A stretch of DNA of 64,000 nucleotides from the NCBI RefSeq assembly GCF_014836985.1, contig NZ_JACSPU010000001.1, positions 679,473-743,472 on the forward strand, in the 5' to 3' direction. Source of the stretch: Planococcus wigleyi (GTDB lineage Bacteria > Bacillota > Bacilli > Bacillales_A > Planococcaceae). Position numbers and translations under genes: made by a program. Below are positions 43,576 through 53,910 of this stretch, one piece after another (positions within the stretch are counted from its first letter, which is position 1; every line of letters begins with the position of its first letter). Under the pieces are notes generated by a model. The model ran no database searches. It was not told the DNA's origin and saw only the letters and a list, made by a program, of their open reading frames with translations.

Positions 43576-44318
43576 GCAAATTAGCTGGGAAAACAGCAAT
43601 CATTACCGGAGCGTCCCGCGGGATCGGAGCGGAAATCGCTCGGCAATTCGCGGCAAACGGAGCTAAAGTGGTTGTCAATTACAGCGGCAGCCAAGAAAAA
43701 GCAGAAGCGGTTGTAGCAGATATCCAAGCGAACGGCGGAGAAGCGATTGCAGTCAAAGCCAATGTTTCGGATTCAGAATCAGTCAAGGCGATGGTGGATG
43801 GAGCCATGAAAACTTTCGGGTCTGTGGATATTTTAGTCAATAACGCCGGAATTACCCGTGATAACCTGATGATGCGCATGAAAGACGATGAATGGGATGA
43901 CGTCATCAACACCAATTTAAAAGGCGTCTTTGTTTGCACCAAAGCAGTGACCCGCCAAATGATGAAACAACGTGCTGGCCGGATCATCAACATCGCTTCA
44001 ATCGTGGGTGTCATGGGCAATGCGGGACAGGCAAACTATGTCGCATCAAAAGCGGGTGTCATCGGACTGACTAAAACAACAGCCCGTGAATTGGCAAGCC
44101 GTGGCATCACAGCCAATGCTGTAGCGCCCGGATTCATCACGACCGATATGACCGATCAATTGACCGAAGATGTCCAAAAAGCAATGTTGGGACAAATTCC
44201 GTTGGGCCGGTTCGGTGCGCCTGAAGATGTCGCGAAAGCTGCGCTTTTCCTGGCTTCTGATGATGCTTCCTATATGACGGGCCAAACGCTTCACCTTGAT
44301 GGCGGAATGGTCATGTAA
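43572..44318 (+). CDS. fabG: 3-oxoacyl-[ACP] reductase
   Basis: 248-residue short-chain dehydrogenase. TGASRGIG (~12-19) for [13 protein letters not shown], catalytic Ser in NIASIVG and YVASK (~156-160). Reduces 3-ketoacyl-ACP in elongation. Coupled to fabD; acpP follows after 40 bp. Confidence 0.96.
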   Translation: MSKLAGKTAIITGASRGIGAEIARQFAANGAKVVVNYSGSQEKAEAVVADIQANGGEAIAVKANVSDSESVKAMVDGAMKTFGSVDILVNNAGITRDNLMMRMKDDEWDDVINTNLKGVFVCTKAVTRQMMKQRAGRIINIASIVGVMGNAGQANYVASKAGVIGLTKTTARELASRGITANAVAPGFITTDMTDQLTEDVQKAMLGQIPLGRFGAPEDVAKAALFLASDDASYMTGQTLHLDGGMVM

Positions 44319-44358
44319 GAAAGTTTTTTGTATACTGATTTGAGGGGAGGTGACGACA

Positions 44359-44595
44359 TTGTCAACAGTATTAGAGAGAGTAACTAAAGTAATCGTGGAT
44401 CGTCTAGGTGTAGAAGAAAGCGAAGTGAAACTTGAAGCTTCATTTACCGGTGACCTAGGTGCAGATTCATTGGACGTAGTGGAATTGGTTATGGAACTTG
44501 AAGATGAATTCGATATGGAAATTTCTGACGAAGATGCTGAAAGCATGGCTACAGTAGGCGACGCAGTAACGTACATCGAGAAGAAGCAAGCTTAA
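44359..44595 (+). CDS. acpP: Acyl carrier protein
   Basis: 78 residues. TTG at 44359 is chosen because GGGGAGG lies 8-9 bases upstream; the in-frame GTG at 44350 directly abuts that Shine-Dalgarno. The phosphopantetheine site is Ser in [16 protein letters not shown]. The acidic helix II is typical. Final gene of the fap operon. Confidence 0.96.
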   Translation: MSTVLERVTKVIVDRLGVEESEVKLEASFTGDLGADSLDVVELVMELEDEFDMEISDEDAESMATVGDAVTYIEKKQA

Positions 44596-44599
44596 GGCC

Positions 44600-44750
44600 G
44601 AAATGCTGAAGCGATCGTTAAGACCCGACAGGCATAAGGCGCGTTGACGAAGCGGCGTGTTTTTGCCGCACAGTCGACGTGACTTATGACCCCGAGGGTC
44701 TGATCGCTGAAGCTGGACACCAAGAAATGCAGAAGCGACCAAGCGGTCCT
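44600..44750. repeat. Dispersed palindromic repeat of a type common in Bacillales intergenic regions
   Basis: A nested imperfect hairpin. AGCGATC (44610-44616) and AGACCC (44621-44626) pair with GGGTCT-GATCGCT (44696-44708); GCATAAG (44632-44638) with CTTATG (44683-44688); GTTGAC (44643-44648) with GTCGAC (44673-44678); GCGGC (44652-44656) with GCCGC (44665-44669). On the minus strand it reads GGTGTCCAGCTTCAGCG... CGGGGTCATAAG ... CTTATGCCTGTCGGG. I remember very similar sequences in many intergenic regions of Bacillaceae and Planococcaceae. No coding potential. Confidence 0.7.
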
Positions 44751-44774
44751 TTCGAAAAAGATACTTAAACACCC

Positions 44775-44826
44775 ATTGACGCACAATTGCTGTTATACTA
44801 AGCAGTTGTGCGTCAATTCTCTTTTT
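44775..44826 (+). terminator. Terminator upstream of rnc
   Basis: ATTGACGCACAATTGCT pairs almost perfectly with AGCAGTTGTGCGTCAAT around a 9-base loop, followed by TCTCTTTTT. It ends the fap transcript beyond the repeat. Confidence 0.88.
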
Positions 44827-44853
44827 GCACAATAGCTGAAAAAAAGGTAAAAT
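44825..44853 (+). promoter_or_regulatory. Promoter of rnc-smc-ftsY
   Basis: TTGCAC (44825-44830), 17-bp spacer, TAAAAT (44848-44853), immediately behind the terminator. Confidence 0.75.
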
Positions 44854-44886
44854 TGATGGAAGTCTACAAAGGAAGGCAGATAAAAA

Positions 44887-45642
44887 ATGGCAATGAATAG
44901 AAAAGCGAATCATCAAAAGCCAGGCGTTATAAAAGAAAGTGCCAAAGTGGCGTTTGAACAACTGCAAAAAGAGCTGAACGTTTCATTTAATAAACCCGCC
45001 CTGCTGTATCAGGCATTTACGCATTCATCTTATGTGAATGAGCATCGGAGAAAACAATTTACCGATAACGAACGATTGGAGTTTTTGGGAGATGCAGTGC
45101 TGGAACTATCGGTTTCGCATTACCTCTATATGAAATATCCTGAAATGAGCGAAGGCGAATTGACGAAGCTGCGTGCAGCCATCGTTTGTGAACCGTCACT
45201 TGTTTTATTTGCCAATGAACTTGGGTTCGGCAAATACATCCTGTTAGGAAAAGGGGAAGAGCTGACAGGGGGCCGGACGCGTCCAGCTTTGCTTGCAGAT
45301 GTATTTGAATCCTATATCGGCGCTCTGTACCTGGATCAGGGAATGGACCCAGTTGTCGCGTTTTTGGAGAAGATATTGTTTCCGAAAGTAGAAATCGGTG
45401 CTTTTTCGCATGTGATGGATTATAAAAGCCAATTGCAGGAATTAATACAGCAGAAGAATAATGGGGCATTGAGTTATGAAATTATCGATGAAACCGGACC
45501 TGCACACAGCCGTGTGTTCGTGACGCGAGTGTCTCTGGCAGACCAGGAGCTCGGAGTCGGCAACGGCCGGTCCAAAAAAGAGGCGGAACAGCAGGCAGCT
45601 CAGCTGGCAATCCGTAAATTGCAAGAAGCAGCGGAGGATTAA
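44887..45642 (+). CDS. rnc: Ribonuclease III
   Basis: 251 residues. Cuts double-stranded RNA, including rRNA precursors. The RNase III signature [14 protein letters not shown] (~61) has the catalytic acidic residues, and a C-terminal dsRBD holds [11 protein letters not shown] and [16 protein letters not shown] with GGAAGG 10 bases upstream; an ATG two codons later is possible. Two bases separate it from smc. Confidence 0.96.
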   Translation: MAMNRKANHQKPGVIKESAKVAFEQLQKELNVSFNKPALLYQAFTHSSYVNEHRRKQFTDNERLEFLGDAVLELSVSHYLYMKYPEMSEGELTKLRAAIVCEPSLVLFANELGFGKYILLGKGEELTGGRTRPALLADVFESYIGALYLDQGMDPVVAFLEKILFPKVEIGAFSHVMDYKSQLQELIQQKNNGALSYEIIDETGPAHSRVFVTRVSLADQELGVGNGRSKKEAEQQAAQLAIRKLQEAAED

Positions 45643-45644
45643 CG

Positions 45645-48600
45645 ATGTTTTTGAAGAGATTGGAAGTCATGGGGTTCAAATCATTTGCTGATCGCATTGG
45701 CATTGATTTCGTGCCCGGAGTAACAGCTGTCGTCGGACCGAACGGCAGCGGCAAAAGCAATGTCACCGATGCCATCCGTTGGGTGCTCGGTGAACAATCC
45801 GCGAAATCACTGCGCGGAGCCAAAATGGAAGATGTGATCTTTTCAGGAAGCGATTCCCGAAAACCGCTGAATTTTGCGGAAGTCACGTTAATTTTAGATA
45901 ATGCAGATGGCCGCGTCCCTCTCGATTACAGCGAAGTCAGCGTAACGAGAAGGGTTTTTCGCAGTGGCGAAAGTGCCTATTTGCTGAACAAGCAAAATTG
46001 CCGGCTAAAGGATATCACCGACCTGTTTATGGATTCAGGGCTTGGAAAAGAAGCCTTTTCCATCATTTCACAGGGGCGTGTAGACGAGATCCTGAATTCC
46101 AAAGCAGAAGAGCGCCGATCGATTTTTGAAGAAGCCGCCGGTGTCCTGAAATACAAACAGCGCAAGAAAAAAGCTGAAGTGAAATTAAACGAAACCGATG
46201 AAAACTTGAATCGGGTGCTGGATATCCTGCATGAATTGGATGGCCGGATGGAACCGCTTCAGATCCAAGCTTCTACAGCGCGTGATTATTTGGATATGAA
46301 CGAACAACTGAAAGATGCCGATATCGCTTTATTGGCATTTGATGCGGGCAACTTGGAGCGGGAATTGGAACAGGTGACGTTCGATGCTGCAGCACATACA
46401 GAAAAAGAACAGCAATTATCAGCTGATATCCAACTGAAAGAACGTGCAGTTGCAAAAATCCGCCGTACTTTGGCTGATCTGGATAATAAAATAGATCAGG
46501 CGCAGAATTCTCTTGTGGAAGCGAGTGCCGAGACCGAAAAATGGCAAGGGCGCAAATTGCTCATGTCCGAAAAAAAGAGCAATGCCCATCGGCAAGCCAA
46601 GCAATTGCAGGAAAATGTGGATGCTGAAAAATTAGAAAATGATTTTTTGGAAAAGAAGCATACCGAGCAATTAGTTTTGCTGGAAGAGCGCAAAGTGGAG
46701 CTGCAGACAATTAGAGCGGCAATCAAACAACTTGAAGAGCAATTGAACCGCAGCCCGGCTGACATCGAAAATGAAATTGAAAACTGCAAGTCTATTTATA
46801 TTGAATTGATGAATGAACAGGCAACAGTTAAAAACGAATTGAAGAATATCGGTTTGCAGGCACAGCAATTATCCGAGTCGACAGGACGCATCGAATCACA
46901 GCGCACGGACTTTACGGCAGAGTTGTCCAAGCTGGAAAGTGAAAAAACGAAAGCGGAGCAGAACGCTCAAGAAATCCGAACGTTATTGGATGACAAACGC
47001 CAGCAATACAAAGACAGCGAAGCTGCCTACCAACAGCAGAAGCAAAACTTCGAACAAAAACAGTCGATGCTGTTCCAGGCGTATCAATCGCAGAAGCAAT
47101 TAGCTGCACGGATTGGCACACTTCAAGAACTGGAAGCTGATTTTTCGGGGTTTTTCCAAGGGGTACGTGAAGTGTTGGTAGCGCGTGAAAAAGGTCATCT
47201 AGCAGGAATTAGAGGGGCTGTCGCTGAGCTTGCGCAAGTGGAGAAAACCCACGCCAAAGCCATCGAAACGGCTTTGGGCGCTTCCAGCCAGCACATTGTC
47301 ACGGAAAATGAACAGCATGCCCGTGAAGCCATCGATTTTCTTCGGAAGAAAAGAGCAGGCCGTTCCACGTTCCTGCCGATGACTGTCATGAAGGCCAGAA
47401 AGATTCCAGAACATACACTGGCCACGGTCCGTGAACATCCTTCCTATATCAGCATGGCTTTTGAATTGGTCAGCTACGATCCACAATACAGCATGATCAT
47501 TGAAAACTTATTGGGCAATGTCATCATTGCGACTGATTTAAAAGGTGCCACGGCTATTGCAAGAGCAACCGGCAACCGTTTCCGTGTTGTGACACTAGAA
47601 GGCGATATCGTCAATGCCGGTGGATCGATGACAGGCGGAGCCAGCAAAATGCAAGCCTCTTTCTTTACGCGAAAAGCGGAGCTTGAACAATTGCTGGTAC
47701 AGGCTTCGGAATTGAAAGAAACGATCCTGAATGCAGAGAAAACCGTTCAGAAAGAGCAGGCGGATGTCAAAGCAGCTGAAGAATCGATTCAAATTCTGCG
47801 GGCCGAAGGTGAAAAATACCGCGATATGGAAGCCGAAAGTGCCATTATCCTGCGTGAAATTGAGGCGGTACTAAAAACCACCATTGAACGTTTCCGCCTT
47901 TTCGAAGCGCAACAGAAAAACAGGGAATACGATTTGACGGCCATTACCGGGCGTCAGGAAACAGCCGCCAGCCGCCTTGAGAGCATCGTTAAAGAATTGC
48001 ACGCCATTACTGTGAAAATCGACGAATTGACGCTGTTCAAGCAGCAAAATGAATCAGCACGCGATCAGGTTCTGGAGAAATTAGCTGAACAGAAGTCCTT
48101 ATATGCGGTGACAAAAGAACGTGTCACGCAATTGACTGCCAGCGAAGCTGAACTTTCTGAACGCTTGGAGAAAAGTAACCGCAAGCTGCAGGAACATCAA
48201 AAAGAACTGCAGTGGATCCAGTCGGAAGAAGCGGCAAAAGTCTATTCGGATGAGGAAATCCTTCGTGAAATCGAGTCTTGGTCAGCGAAGAAAGTGCAGA
48301 TTCAGCAAACTGTCAACCAGACGAAAGAACAGCGGGCAGAGCAGCAAAATGGCCTGAATGAGCTTGAAGAAAACCTAAGGGAACAACAGCGCATCTACAA
48401 AGGCTATGTAGAGGCCATCCGAATCTGTGAAGTCAAATCGACGCGATTGGATGTCCAGATCCAAAGCCTTATTGCGCAGCTTGAAGCCAGTTACCAGCTG
48501 ACACTGGAGCAGGCGAAACAATTTGAAATGATGGACGAAGAAACAGTTGTCCGCAGAAAGGTCAAGTTGCTGAAGCAGTCGATTGAGGAACTCGGGCCGG

Positions 48601-49193
48601 TGCATCTTGGCGCCATTGAGGAATTCGATCATGTTTCTGACCGCCATGCATTTTTGACGGAGCAGCGCAATGACTTGAATGAAGCAAAAGATACTTTGCG
48701 TACATTGATTCGTGAAATGGATGGGGAAATGACCAGCCGTTTCGATGAAACCTTCCACGCAATCCGCAAACAGTTCCAACGTGTCTTCAAAGAGCTTTTT
48801 GGTGGAGGTTCGGCGGATCTCGTACTGACCGATCCGCAGGACTTGCTTATGACCGGTGTGGAAATAATCGCTCAGCCGCCAGGCAAAAAACTGCAGAACC
48901 TGACCCTTTTATCGGGAGGGGAACGTGCACTGACTGCCATCGCTTTATTGTTTGCGATTTTGAATGTGCGCCCTGTGCCATTCTGTGTCCTTGACGAAGT
49001 AGAAGCGGCGCTTGATGAATCGAATGTCGTGCGTTACAGTCAATACCTGAAGAAATTCAGCGAAGACACACAGTTCATCGTCATTACGCATCGTAAAGGA
49101 ACGATGGAAGGCGCGGATGTTTTGTATGGCATAACCATGCAGGAATCTGGAATTTCGAAATTGGTTTCCGTTAAACTTGAAGAGAAAATTTAA
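45645..49193 (+). CDS. smc: Chromosome segregation protein SMC
   Basis: 1182 residues. Condensin ATPase. Walker A GPNGSGKSN at 31-39; coiled coils ~170-500 and ~670-1010; hinge ~520-660 ending in NAGGSMTGGASK; the signature LLSGGERALTAIAL (~1087) and Walker B CVLDEVEAALDE (~1113). Works with ScpA and ScpB, which are not in the window. Followed 15 bp later by ftsY. Confidence 0.97.
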   Translation: MFLKRLEVMGFKSFADRIGIDFVPGVTAVVGPNGSGKSNVTDAIRWVLGEQSAKSLRGAKMEDVIFSGSDSRKPLNFAEVTLILDNADGRVPLDYSEVSVTRRVFRSGESAYLLNKQNCRLKDITDLFMDSGLGKEAFSIISQGRVDEILNSKAEERRSIFEEAAGVLKYKQRKKKAEVKLNETDENLNRVLDILHELDGRMEPLQIQASTARDYLDMNEQLKDADIALLAFDAGNLERELEQVTFDAAAHTEKEQQLSADIQLKERAVAKIRRTLADLDNKIDQAQNSLVEASAETEKWQGRKLLMSEKKSNAHRQAKQLQENVDAEKLENDFLEKKHTEQLVLLEERKVELQTIRAAIKQLEEQLNRSPADIENEIENCKSIYIELMNEQATVKNELKNIGLQAQQLSESTGRIESQRTDFTAELSKLESEKTKAEQNAQEIRTLLDDKRQQYKDSEAAYQQQKQNFEQKQSMLFQAYQSQKQLAARIGTLQELEADFSGFFQGVREVLVAREKGHLAGIRGAVAELAQVEKTHAKAIETALGASSQHIVTENEQHAREAIDFLRKKRAGRSTFLPMTVMKARKIPEHTLATVREHPSYISMAFELVSYDPQYSMIIENLLGNVIIATDLKGATAIARATGNRFRVVTLEGDIVNAGGSMTGGASKMQASFFTRKAELEQLLVQASELKETILNAEKTVQKEQADVKAAEESIQILRAEGEKYRDMEAESAIILREIEAVLKTTIERFRLFEAQQKNREYDLTAITGRQETAASRLESIVKELHAITVKIDELTLFKQQNESARDQVLEKLAEQKSLYAVTKERVTQLTASEAELSERLEKSNRKLQEHQKELQWIQSEEAAKVYSDEEILREIESWSAKKVQIQQTVNQTKEQRAEQQNGLNELEENLREQQRIYKGYVEAIRICEVKSTRLDVQIQSLIAQLEASYQLTLEQAKQFEMMDEETVVRRKVKLLKQSIEELGPVHLGAIEEFDHVSDRHAFLTEQRNDLNEAKDTLRTLIREMDGEMTSRFDETFHAIRKQFQRVFKELFGGGSADLVLTDPQDLLMTGVEIIAQPPGKKLQNLTLLSGGERALTAIALLFAILNVRPVPFCVLDEVEAALDESNVVRYSQYLKKFSEDTQFIVITHRKGTMEGADVLYGITMQESGISKLVSVKLEEKI

Positions 49194-49208
49194 AAGAGGA
49201 GTGGTCAC

Positions 49209-50225
49209 GTGAGTTTCTTTAAAAAATTAAAAGAAAAATTTGCTGGGAACGCCGAGGCTGAAGAATCAACTGAAAAATACAAAGAAGGCTTAGCCAAAAC
49301 CCGTACAGGCTTTACTTCAAAAATCAACGATTTAGTGGCGAAATACCGCAAAGTCGACGAAGACTTTTTTGAGGAACTGGAAGAAATCCTTTTGCAGGCG
49401 GACGTTGGATTTGAAACAGTCCTTGAGTTGATGGACGACTTGCGTTTTGAAGTGCAGCGGAAAAACGTCAAGGACACATCAAACGTTCAATCTGTCATCT
49501 CTGAAAAATTGGTTGAAATCTATCAGGCTGGCGAAGCCGAAATCAACGAAATCAATTTCGTTGAGGGTCTGACGGTTATTTTAATGGTCGGCGTCAATGG
49601 GGTCGGAAAAACTACCACAATCGGTAAATTAGCGCATCGTTTCAAAAACGAAGGCAAAACCGTCATGTTGGCCGCAGGTGATACATTCCGTGCGGGAGCA
49701 ATCGAACAATTGGATGTTTGGGGCCAGCGTGTAGGCGTTGACGTCATCAAGCAAAGCGAAGGTTCAGATCCTGCGGCCGTCATGTATGACGCTGTCCGTT
49801 CGGCTAAATCCCGCGGAGTGGATGTTTTGATCTGTGATACGGCTGGCCGTCTCCAGAACAAAGTCAATCTGATGAATGAACTGCAGAAAGTGCACCGTGT
49901 CATATCACGTGAAGTTCCAGGCGCGCCCCATGAAGTGCTGCTGGCACTTGATGCTACAACCGGACAAAATGCCATGATCCAAGCGCAGACGTTCAAGGAA
50001 GTAACGGATGTTACAGGCATTGTCCTGACCAAATTGGATGGAACGGCAAAAGGCGGTATTGTCTTGGCGATTCGCAACAAGCTGAAGATTCCTGTGAAAT
50101 ACGTAGGCTTGGGTGAAAAATTAGATGATCTCCAACCGTTTGACGCCCAAAAATATGTCTATGGTTTATTTGCTGAAGGCTTGGATAAAGAGCAGCAATT
50201 GGAAGATGCACAGACAGACAAGTAA
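49209..50225 (+). CDS. ftsY: Signal recognition particle receptor FtsY
   Basis: 338 residues, GTG start behind AAGAGGAG. A short charged N-terminal region (~1-30) is followed by the NG domain: GVNGVGKTTTIGKL (~127), DTAGRLQNKVNLM, and TKLDGTAKGG. It docks the Ffh-ribosome complex at the membrane. The partner ffh is 400 bp downstream in a separate promoter unit. Confidence 0.97.
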   Translation: MSFFKKLKEKFAGNAEAEESTEKYKEGLAKTRTGFTSKINDLVAKYRKVDEDFFEELEEILLQADVGFETVLELMDDLRFEVQRKNVKDTSNVQSVISEKLVEIYQAGEAEINEINFVEGLTVILMVGVNGVGKTTTIGKLAHRFKNEGKTVMLAAGDTFRAGAIEQLDVWGQRVGVDVIKQSEGSDPAAVMYDAVRSAKSRGVDVLICDTAGRLQNKVNLMNELQKVHRVISREVPGAPHEVLLALDATTGQNAMIQAQTFKEVTDVTGIVLTKLDGTAKGGIVLAIRNKLKIPVKYVGLGEKLDDLQPFDAQKYVYGLFAEGLDKEQQLEDAQTDK

Positions 50226-50231
50226 AATTAC

Positions 50232-50260
50232 TTGACAGCACTATTAAAATTCAGTATTCT
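50232..50260 (+). promoter_or_regulatory. Promoter of ylxM-ffh
   Basis: TTGACA (50232-50237), 17-bp spacer, TATTCT (50255-50260), 30 bp before the ylxM ATG. Confidence 0.82.
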
Positions 50261-50289
50261 AAGCAGTAGAATGAGTGGGGTGAGCGTCA

Positions 50290-50616
50290 ATGATGGGATT
50301 GGAAAAAACAACACGCATGAACTATTTGTTTGATTTCTATCAGGAGCTCCTGACGCCTAAACAGCGCAGCTATATGATGCTGTATTATTTAGATGACCAT
50401 TCACTGGGCGAAATTGCGGAAGAATACGACATCACCCGCCAGGCAGTTTATGATAATATCCGCCGAACGGAAGCGATGCTCGAAGAATATGAACGCAAAT
50501 TGCAGCTGTTCGAGAAATTTCAGAAACGGCAGCAATTGGTTTCGTCATTTGAAAAACAGCCATTCACAGAAGAACACGTCCAGCAATTTCTGGACGAACT
50601 GAAGGAATGGGACTAG
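50290..50616 (+). CDS. ylxM: YlxM/p13-like SRP-associated protein
   Basis: 108 residues. A sigma-70 region 4-like [44 protein letters not shown] at ~21-61. The family binds SRP RNA and modulates Ffh/FtsY GTPase activity in streptococci; it is always next to ffh. ATG 50290 behind GGGGTGAG; ATG 50293 is equivalent. Confidence 0.92.
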   Translation: MMGLEKTTRMNYLFDFYQELLTPKQRSYMMLYYLDDHSLGEIAEEYDITRQAVYDNIRRTEAMLEEYERKLQLFEKFQKRQQLVSSFEKQPFTEEHVQQFLDELKEWD

Positions 50617-50628
50617 GAGGCGGAAAGA

Positions 50629-51987
50629 ATGGCATTTGAAGGATTATCCGAACGCCTGCAAGGCACCATGACAAAGATCAAAGGCAAAGGAAAAGTCAAC
50701 GAAGCAGACGTTAAGGAAATGATGCGGGAAGTCCGTTTCGCCTTAATCGAAGCGGATGTCAACTTGAAGGTCGTCAAAGAATTCGTCAAGAAAGTCAGCG
50801 AACGCGCGGTTGGTGAGGATGTAATGGAAAGCCTGACTCCTGGCCAGCAAGTCGTCAAAATCGTTAAAGATGAACTGACTGAATTGATGGGCGGCGAAGA
50901 ACGGAAAATCGAATTTTCCACAAAACAGCCAACCGTCATTATGATGGTCGGGCTGCAAGGAGCCGGTAAAACGACCACTACCGGAAAACTCGCCAATCTG
51001 TTGCGCAGAAAACACAACCGTAAACCGCTGCTGGTAGCAGCCGATGTTTACCGTCCGGCTGCAATTCAGCAGCTTGAGACAATCGGTAAACAACTGTCTC
51101 TTCCAGTCTTTTCGAAAGGGACAGAACTGTCTCCTGTTGAAATTGCCCGTCAGGCGATTGAACATGCAAAAACAGAACATTTGGATACAGTCATCATCGA
51201 TACGGCAGGCCGTCTGCATGTCGATGAAGCCTTGATGCAGGAATTGAAGGATATTCGTGCCCTTAAAGAGCCGGATGAGATTTTCCTGGTCGTTGATGCT
51301 ATGACTGGTCAGGATGCCGTAAACGTGGCGCAGAACTTCGATGAAGCTGTTGGCATTTCAGGTGTCGTCTTAACGAAACTGGATGGCGATACGCGAGGCG
51401 GTGCAGCTCTGTCAATCCGTTCTGTTACCCAGAAACCGATCAAGTTTGTCGGGATGGGTGAAAAAATGGATGCGCTGGAAGCTTTCCATCCGGAACGTAT
51501 GGCATCGCGTATCCTTGGGATGGGCGATATGTTGTCGCTGATCGAAAAGGCGCAGTCAAGCGTGGATGAAACAAAAGCCAAAGAACTGGAAGAGAAGTTC
51601 AGAACTTCCACGTTCACTTTTGATGATTTCCTTGAACAAATGTCTCAGGTCAAGCAAATGGGGCCATTGGATGAAATTCTGAAGATGCTTCCAGGGGCCA
51701 ATAAAATTAAAGGCCTTGAAAACGCTAAAGTTGATGAAAGCCAAATGGATCGTGTGGAAGCCATCATCTATTCGATGACGACGAAGGAAAAAACCACACC
51801 CGAAATCATCAACGCAAACCGAAAAAAACGAATTGCCAAAGGTTCAGGAACGAGCATTCAAGATGTCAACCGGCTCTTGAAACAGTTTGAAGACATGAAG
51901 AAAATGATGAAACAAATGTCTGGCATGACCAATAAAAAAGGCAAAAAGAAAATGGGAATGCCAGGCCTGGACTCACTTTTCAAGTAA
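50629..51987 (+). CDS. ffh: Signal recognition particle protein Ffh
   Basis: 452 residues. N domain, then G domain with GLQGAGKTTTTGKL (~107), DTAGRLHVDEALM and TKLDGDTRGG. The C-terminal M domain (~300-452) is methionine-rich and ends in KKMMKQMSGM and a basic tail. It binds 4.5S/6S-like SRP RNA and signal peptides. GGAGGCGG precedes the ATG. Confidence 0.97.
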   Translation: MAFEGLSERLQGTMTKIKGKGKVNEADVKEMMREVRFALIEADVNLKVVKEFVKKVSERAVGEDVMESLTPGQQVVKIVKDELTELMGGEERKIEFSTKQPTVIMMVGLQGAGKTTTTGKLANLLRRKHNRKPLLVAADVYRPAAIQQLETIGKQLSLPVFSKGTELSPVEIARQAIEHAKTEHLDTVIIDTAGRLHVDEALMQELKDIRALKEPDEIFLVVDAMTGQDAVNVAQNFDEAVGISGVVLTKLDGDTRGGAALSIRSVTQKPIKFVGMGEKMDALEAFHPERMASRILGMGDMLSLIEKAQSSVDETKAKELEEKFRTSTFTFDDFLEQMSQVKQMGPLDEILKMLPGANKIKGLENAKVDESQMDRVEAIIYSMTTKEKTTPEIINANRKKRIAKGSGTSIQDVNRLLKQFEDMKKMMKQMSGMTNKKGKKKMGMPGLDSLFK

Positions 51988-52013
51988 AAATTTAAGGTGT
52001 TAAGAAAAAATAC

Positions 52014-52045
52014 TTTACAAACTATTTAAAGCTTGCTAATATAAT
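52014..52045 (+). promoter_or_regulatory. Promoter of rpsP-khpA-rimM-trmD
   Basis: TTTACA (52014-52019) followed by TAATAT at 17 bp (52037-52042) or TATAAT at 20 bp (52040-52045). The AT-rich stretch is the only promoter-like segment between ffh and rpsP. Confidence 0.6.
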
Positions 52046-52080
52046 ATCTTGTGTGAAACTATTCGGAGGTGCTTTAAGAA

Positions 52081-52353
52081 ATGGCAGTAAAAATTCGCTT
52101 GAAACGTATGGGAGCTAAGAAATCTCCTTTTTACCGTATTGTAGTAGCTGACTCACGTGCTCCACGTGACGGCCGTCAAATCCAGACAGTAGGTACTTAC
52201 AACCCGCTGACAGTTCCAGCTGAAGTTAAGATCGACGAAGAACTAGTGTTGAAATGGCTTCATGATGGTGCTAAACCATCTGACACTGTGCGCAACTTGT
52301 TTTCTCAAAAAGGCATTATGGAGAAATTCCATAACGAAAAATTAAGCAAGTAA
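52081..52353 (+). CDS. rpsP: 30S ribosomal protein S16 (bS16)
   Basis: 90 residues: [24 protein letters not shown] opening and GTYNPL. GGAGGTG lies 10 bases before the ATG. First gene of the rimM-trmD ribosome maturation cluster. Confidence 0.98.
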   Translation: MAVKIRLKRMGAKKSPFYRIVVADSRAPRDGRQIQTVGTYNPLTVPAEVKIDEELVLKWLHDGAKPSDTVRNLFSQKGIMEKFHNEKLSK

Positions 52354-52366
52354 GGGAGATTTTCTT

Positions 52367-52600
52367 ATGAAGCAGCTGATTGAGACCATTGTGAAACCGT
52401 TAGTTGATTATCCGGAACATGTTCATGTCGAAACCGACGAAAACGCAAGCCGAATCGTCTACAAGCTTTCTGTGCATCCTGAGGATACAGGGAAAGTGAT
52501 CGGGAAACAGGGACGAGTAGCGAAAGCTGTCCGTTCAATTGTGTACTCAGCAGCAGGTGGTTATCATAAGAAGAAAACTTACCTCGATATTGTGGATTAA
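52367..52600 (+). CDS. khpA: KH-domain RNA-binding protein KhpA (YlqC)
   Basis: 77 residues, one KH domain with the [18 protein letters not shown] loop (~44-61). Partners with KhpB in controlling cell elongation and RNA in Gram-positives. AGGGAG upstream. ylqD, next in B. subtilis, is not present; a terminator follows directly. Confidence 0.94.
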   Translation: MKQLIETIVKPLVDYPEHVHVETDENASRIVYKLSVHPEDTGKVIGKQGRVAKAVRSIVYSAAGGYHKKKTYLDIVD

Positions 52601-52604
52601 GAAG

Positions 52605-52636
52605 AAGGAAGGAGCCCTGGTTCCTTCCTTTTTTTT
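52605..52636 (+). terminator. Terminator after khpA
   Basis: AAGGAAGGA/TCCTTCCTT stem followed by eight T residues; likely partial, since rimM starts 27 bp on without a clear promoter of its own. Confidence 0.8.
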
Positions 52637-52662
52637 CAGAAAAAACGAAAGGATGTCTGCTT

Positions 52663-53178
52663 GTGCAATGGTTTAATGTAGGGAAAATTGTCAATACCCA
52701 TGGAATCCGTGGCGAAGTACGCGTTTTGTCGCGCACCGATTTTCCGGAAGAACGATTTGCGGTTGGCACGAAGTTGGGGCTTTTCACGCCGGATGCAAAA
52801 AAACCGATCATGGTGAAAATCGCCAGCCATCGCCAGCATAAGAATTTTGAATTGGTGACGTTTGAAGGCTACCCAAACATCAATGATGTAGAACCGTTTA
52901 AAGAATCCTATTTAAAGATCGCTGAACACGATTTGTCGGAGCTTGAAGACAATGCGTTCTACCATCATGAAATTTTAGGCTGTACAGTTTTTTCAACTGA
53001 TGGAGAGGAAATCGGAACCATCAGTGAAATTTTGGAGACAGGCGCCAATGATGTTTGGGAAGTGACCCCGAAAACAGGGAAAAAACACTACATTCCTTAT
53101 ATTGAAGATATTGTCAAAGAAGTGGATGTAGATGAAAAGAAAGTGATCATCGAAGTGATAGAAGGTTTGTTGTCTTGA
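52663..53178 (+). CDS. rimM: Ribosome maturation factor RimM
   Basis: 171 residues. N-terminal [18 protein letters not shown] barrel and C-terminal PRC domain with [13 protein letters not shown]. Binds S19 during 30S head assembly. GTG start behind AAAGGATG. The stop overlaps the trmD ATG. Confidence 0.96.
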   Translation: MQWFNVGKIVNTHGIRGEVRVLSRTDFPEERFAVGTKLGLFTPDAKKPIMVKIASHRQHKNFELVTFEGYPNINDVEPFKESYLKIAEHDLSELEDNAFYHHEILGCTVFSTDGEEIGTISEILETGANDVWEVTPKTGKKHYIPYIEDIVKEVDVDEKKVIIEVIEGLLS

Positions 53179-53903
53179 TGAACATTAACGTCCTATCGCT
53201 GTTTCCTCCGATGTTTGAAGGCGTCTTTCAACATTCGATCATGAAAAAAGCGCAGGAAAAAAATGCGGTCAGCTTGAATGTTGTGGATATCCGTGAATTT
53301 GCCGATAACAAGCGGCAAGTTGATGACTATCCATTCGGCGGAGGTGCTGGCATGGTATTGAAACCTGAGCCCATTTTCAATGCCGTTGAAAATCTGACTC
53401 AAGAAAGCACGCCAAGGGTCATTTTGATGTGTCCACAAGGCGAGCGTTTTACGCAGCAAAAAGCAGAAGAGCTGGCGGCTGAGAAGGAACTGGTATTCAT
53501 CTGCGGCCATTATGAAGGCTATGATGAACGCATCCGCGAACACTTGGTTACGGATGAGATTTCGATTGGGGATTTTGTGTTGACTGGTGGAGAACTGGCA
53601 GCCATGACGGTCATCGACAGTGTCGTCAGACTGCTTCCAGGGGTATTAGGGAACGCAGACTCTCCTGTTCGTGACTCATTCTCTACAGGGCTCTTAGAAC
53701 ACCCTCAATACACGCGTCCAGCCGAATTCAGAGGGTGGAAGGTGCCGGAGGTCTTGACTTCCGGGAATCATGGCAAAGTCGATCAGTGGCGTGAAGAACA
53801 AACCTTGAAACGGACGTTGGAGCGCCGGCCGGATTTGCTTGAAAAAATCGAATTGAACGACAAGCAACAGAAAATAATCGCTCAGCTGAAAAAACAAAAA
53901 TAG
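53178..53903 (+). CDS. trmD: tRNA (guanine(37)-N1)-methyltransferase
   Basis: 241 residues from ATG 53178; a TTG one codon earlier (53175) has slightly better Shine-Dalgarno spacing and may be the true start. SPOUT trefoil-knot enzyme: [34 protein letters not shown], and [15 protein letters not shown]. Methylates G37 next to the anticodon to prevent frameshifting. Confidence 0.96.
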   Translation: MNINVLSLFPPMFEGVFQHSIMKKAQEKNAVSLNVVDIREFADNKRQVDDYPFGGGAGMVLKPEPIFNAVENLTQESTPRVILMCPQGERFTQQKAEELAAEKELVFICGHYEGYDERIREHLVTDEISIGDFVLTGGELAAMTVIDSVVRLLPGVLGNADSPVRDSFSTGLLEHPQYTRPAEFRGWKVPEVLTSGNHGKVDQWREEQTLKRTLERRPDLLEKIELNDKQQKIIAQLKKQK

Positions 53904-53910
53904 ATCGCAG

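Noticed and set aside
44046..44576. 176-codon minus-strand frame across fabG and acpP
   Set aside because: Serine-rich composition typical of reverse-strand shadows; overlaps two certain genes and their spacer.
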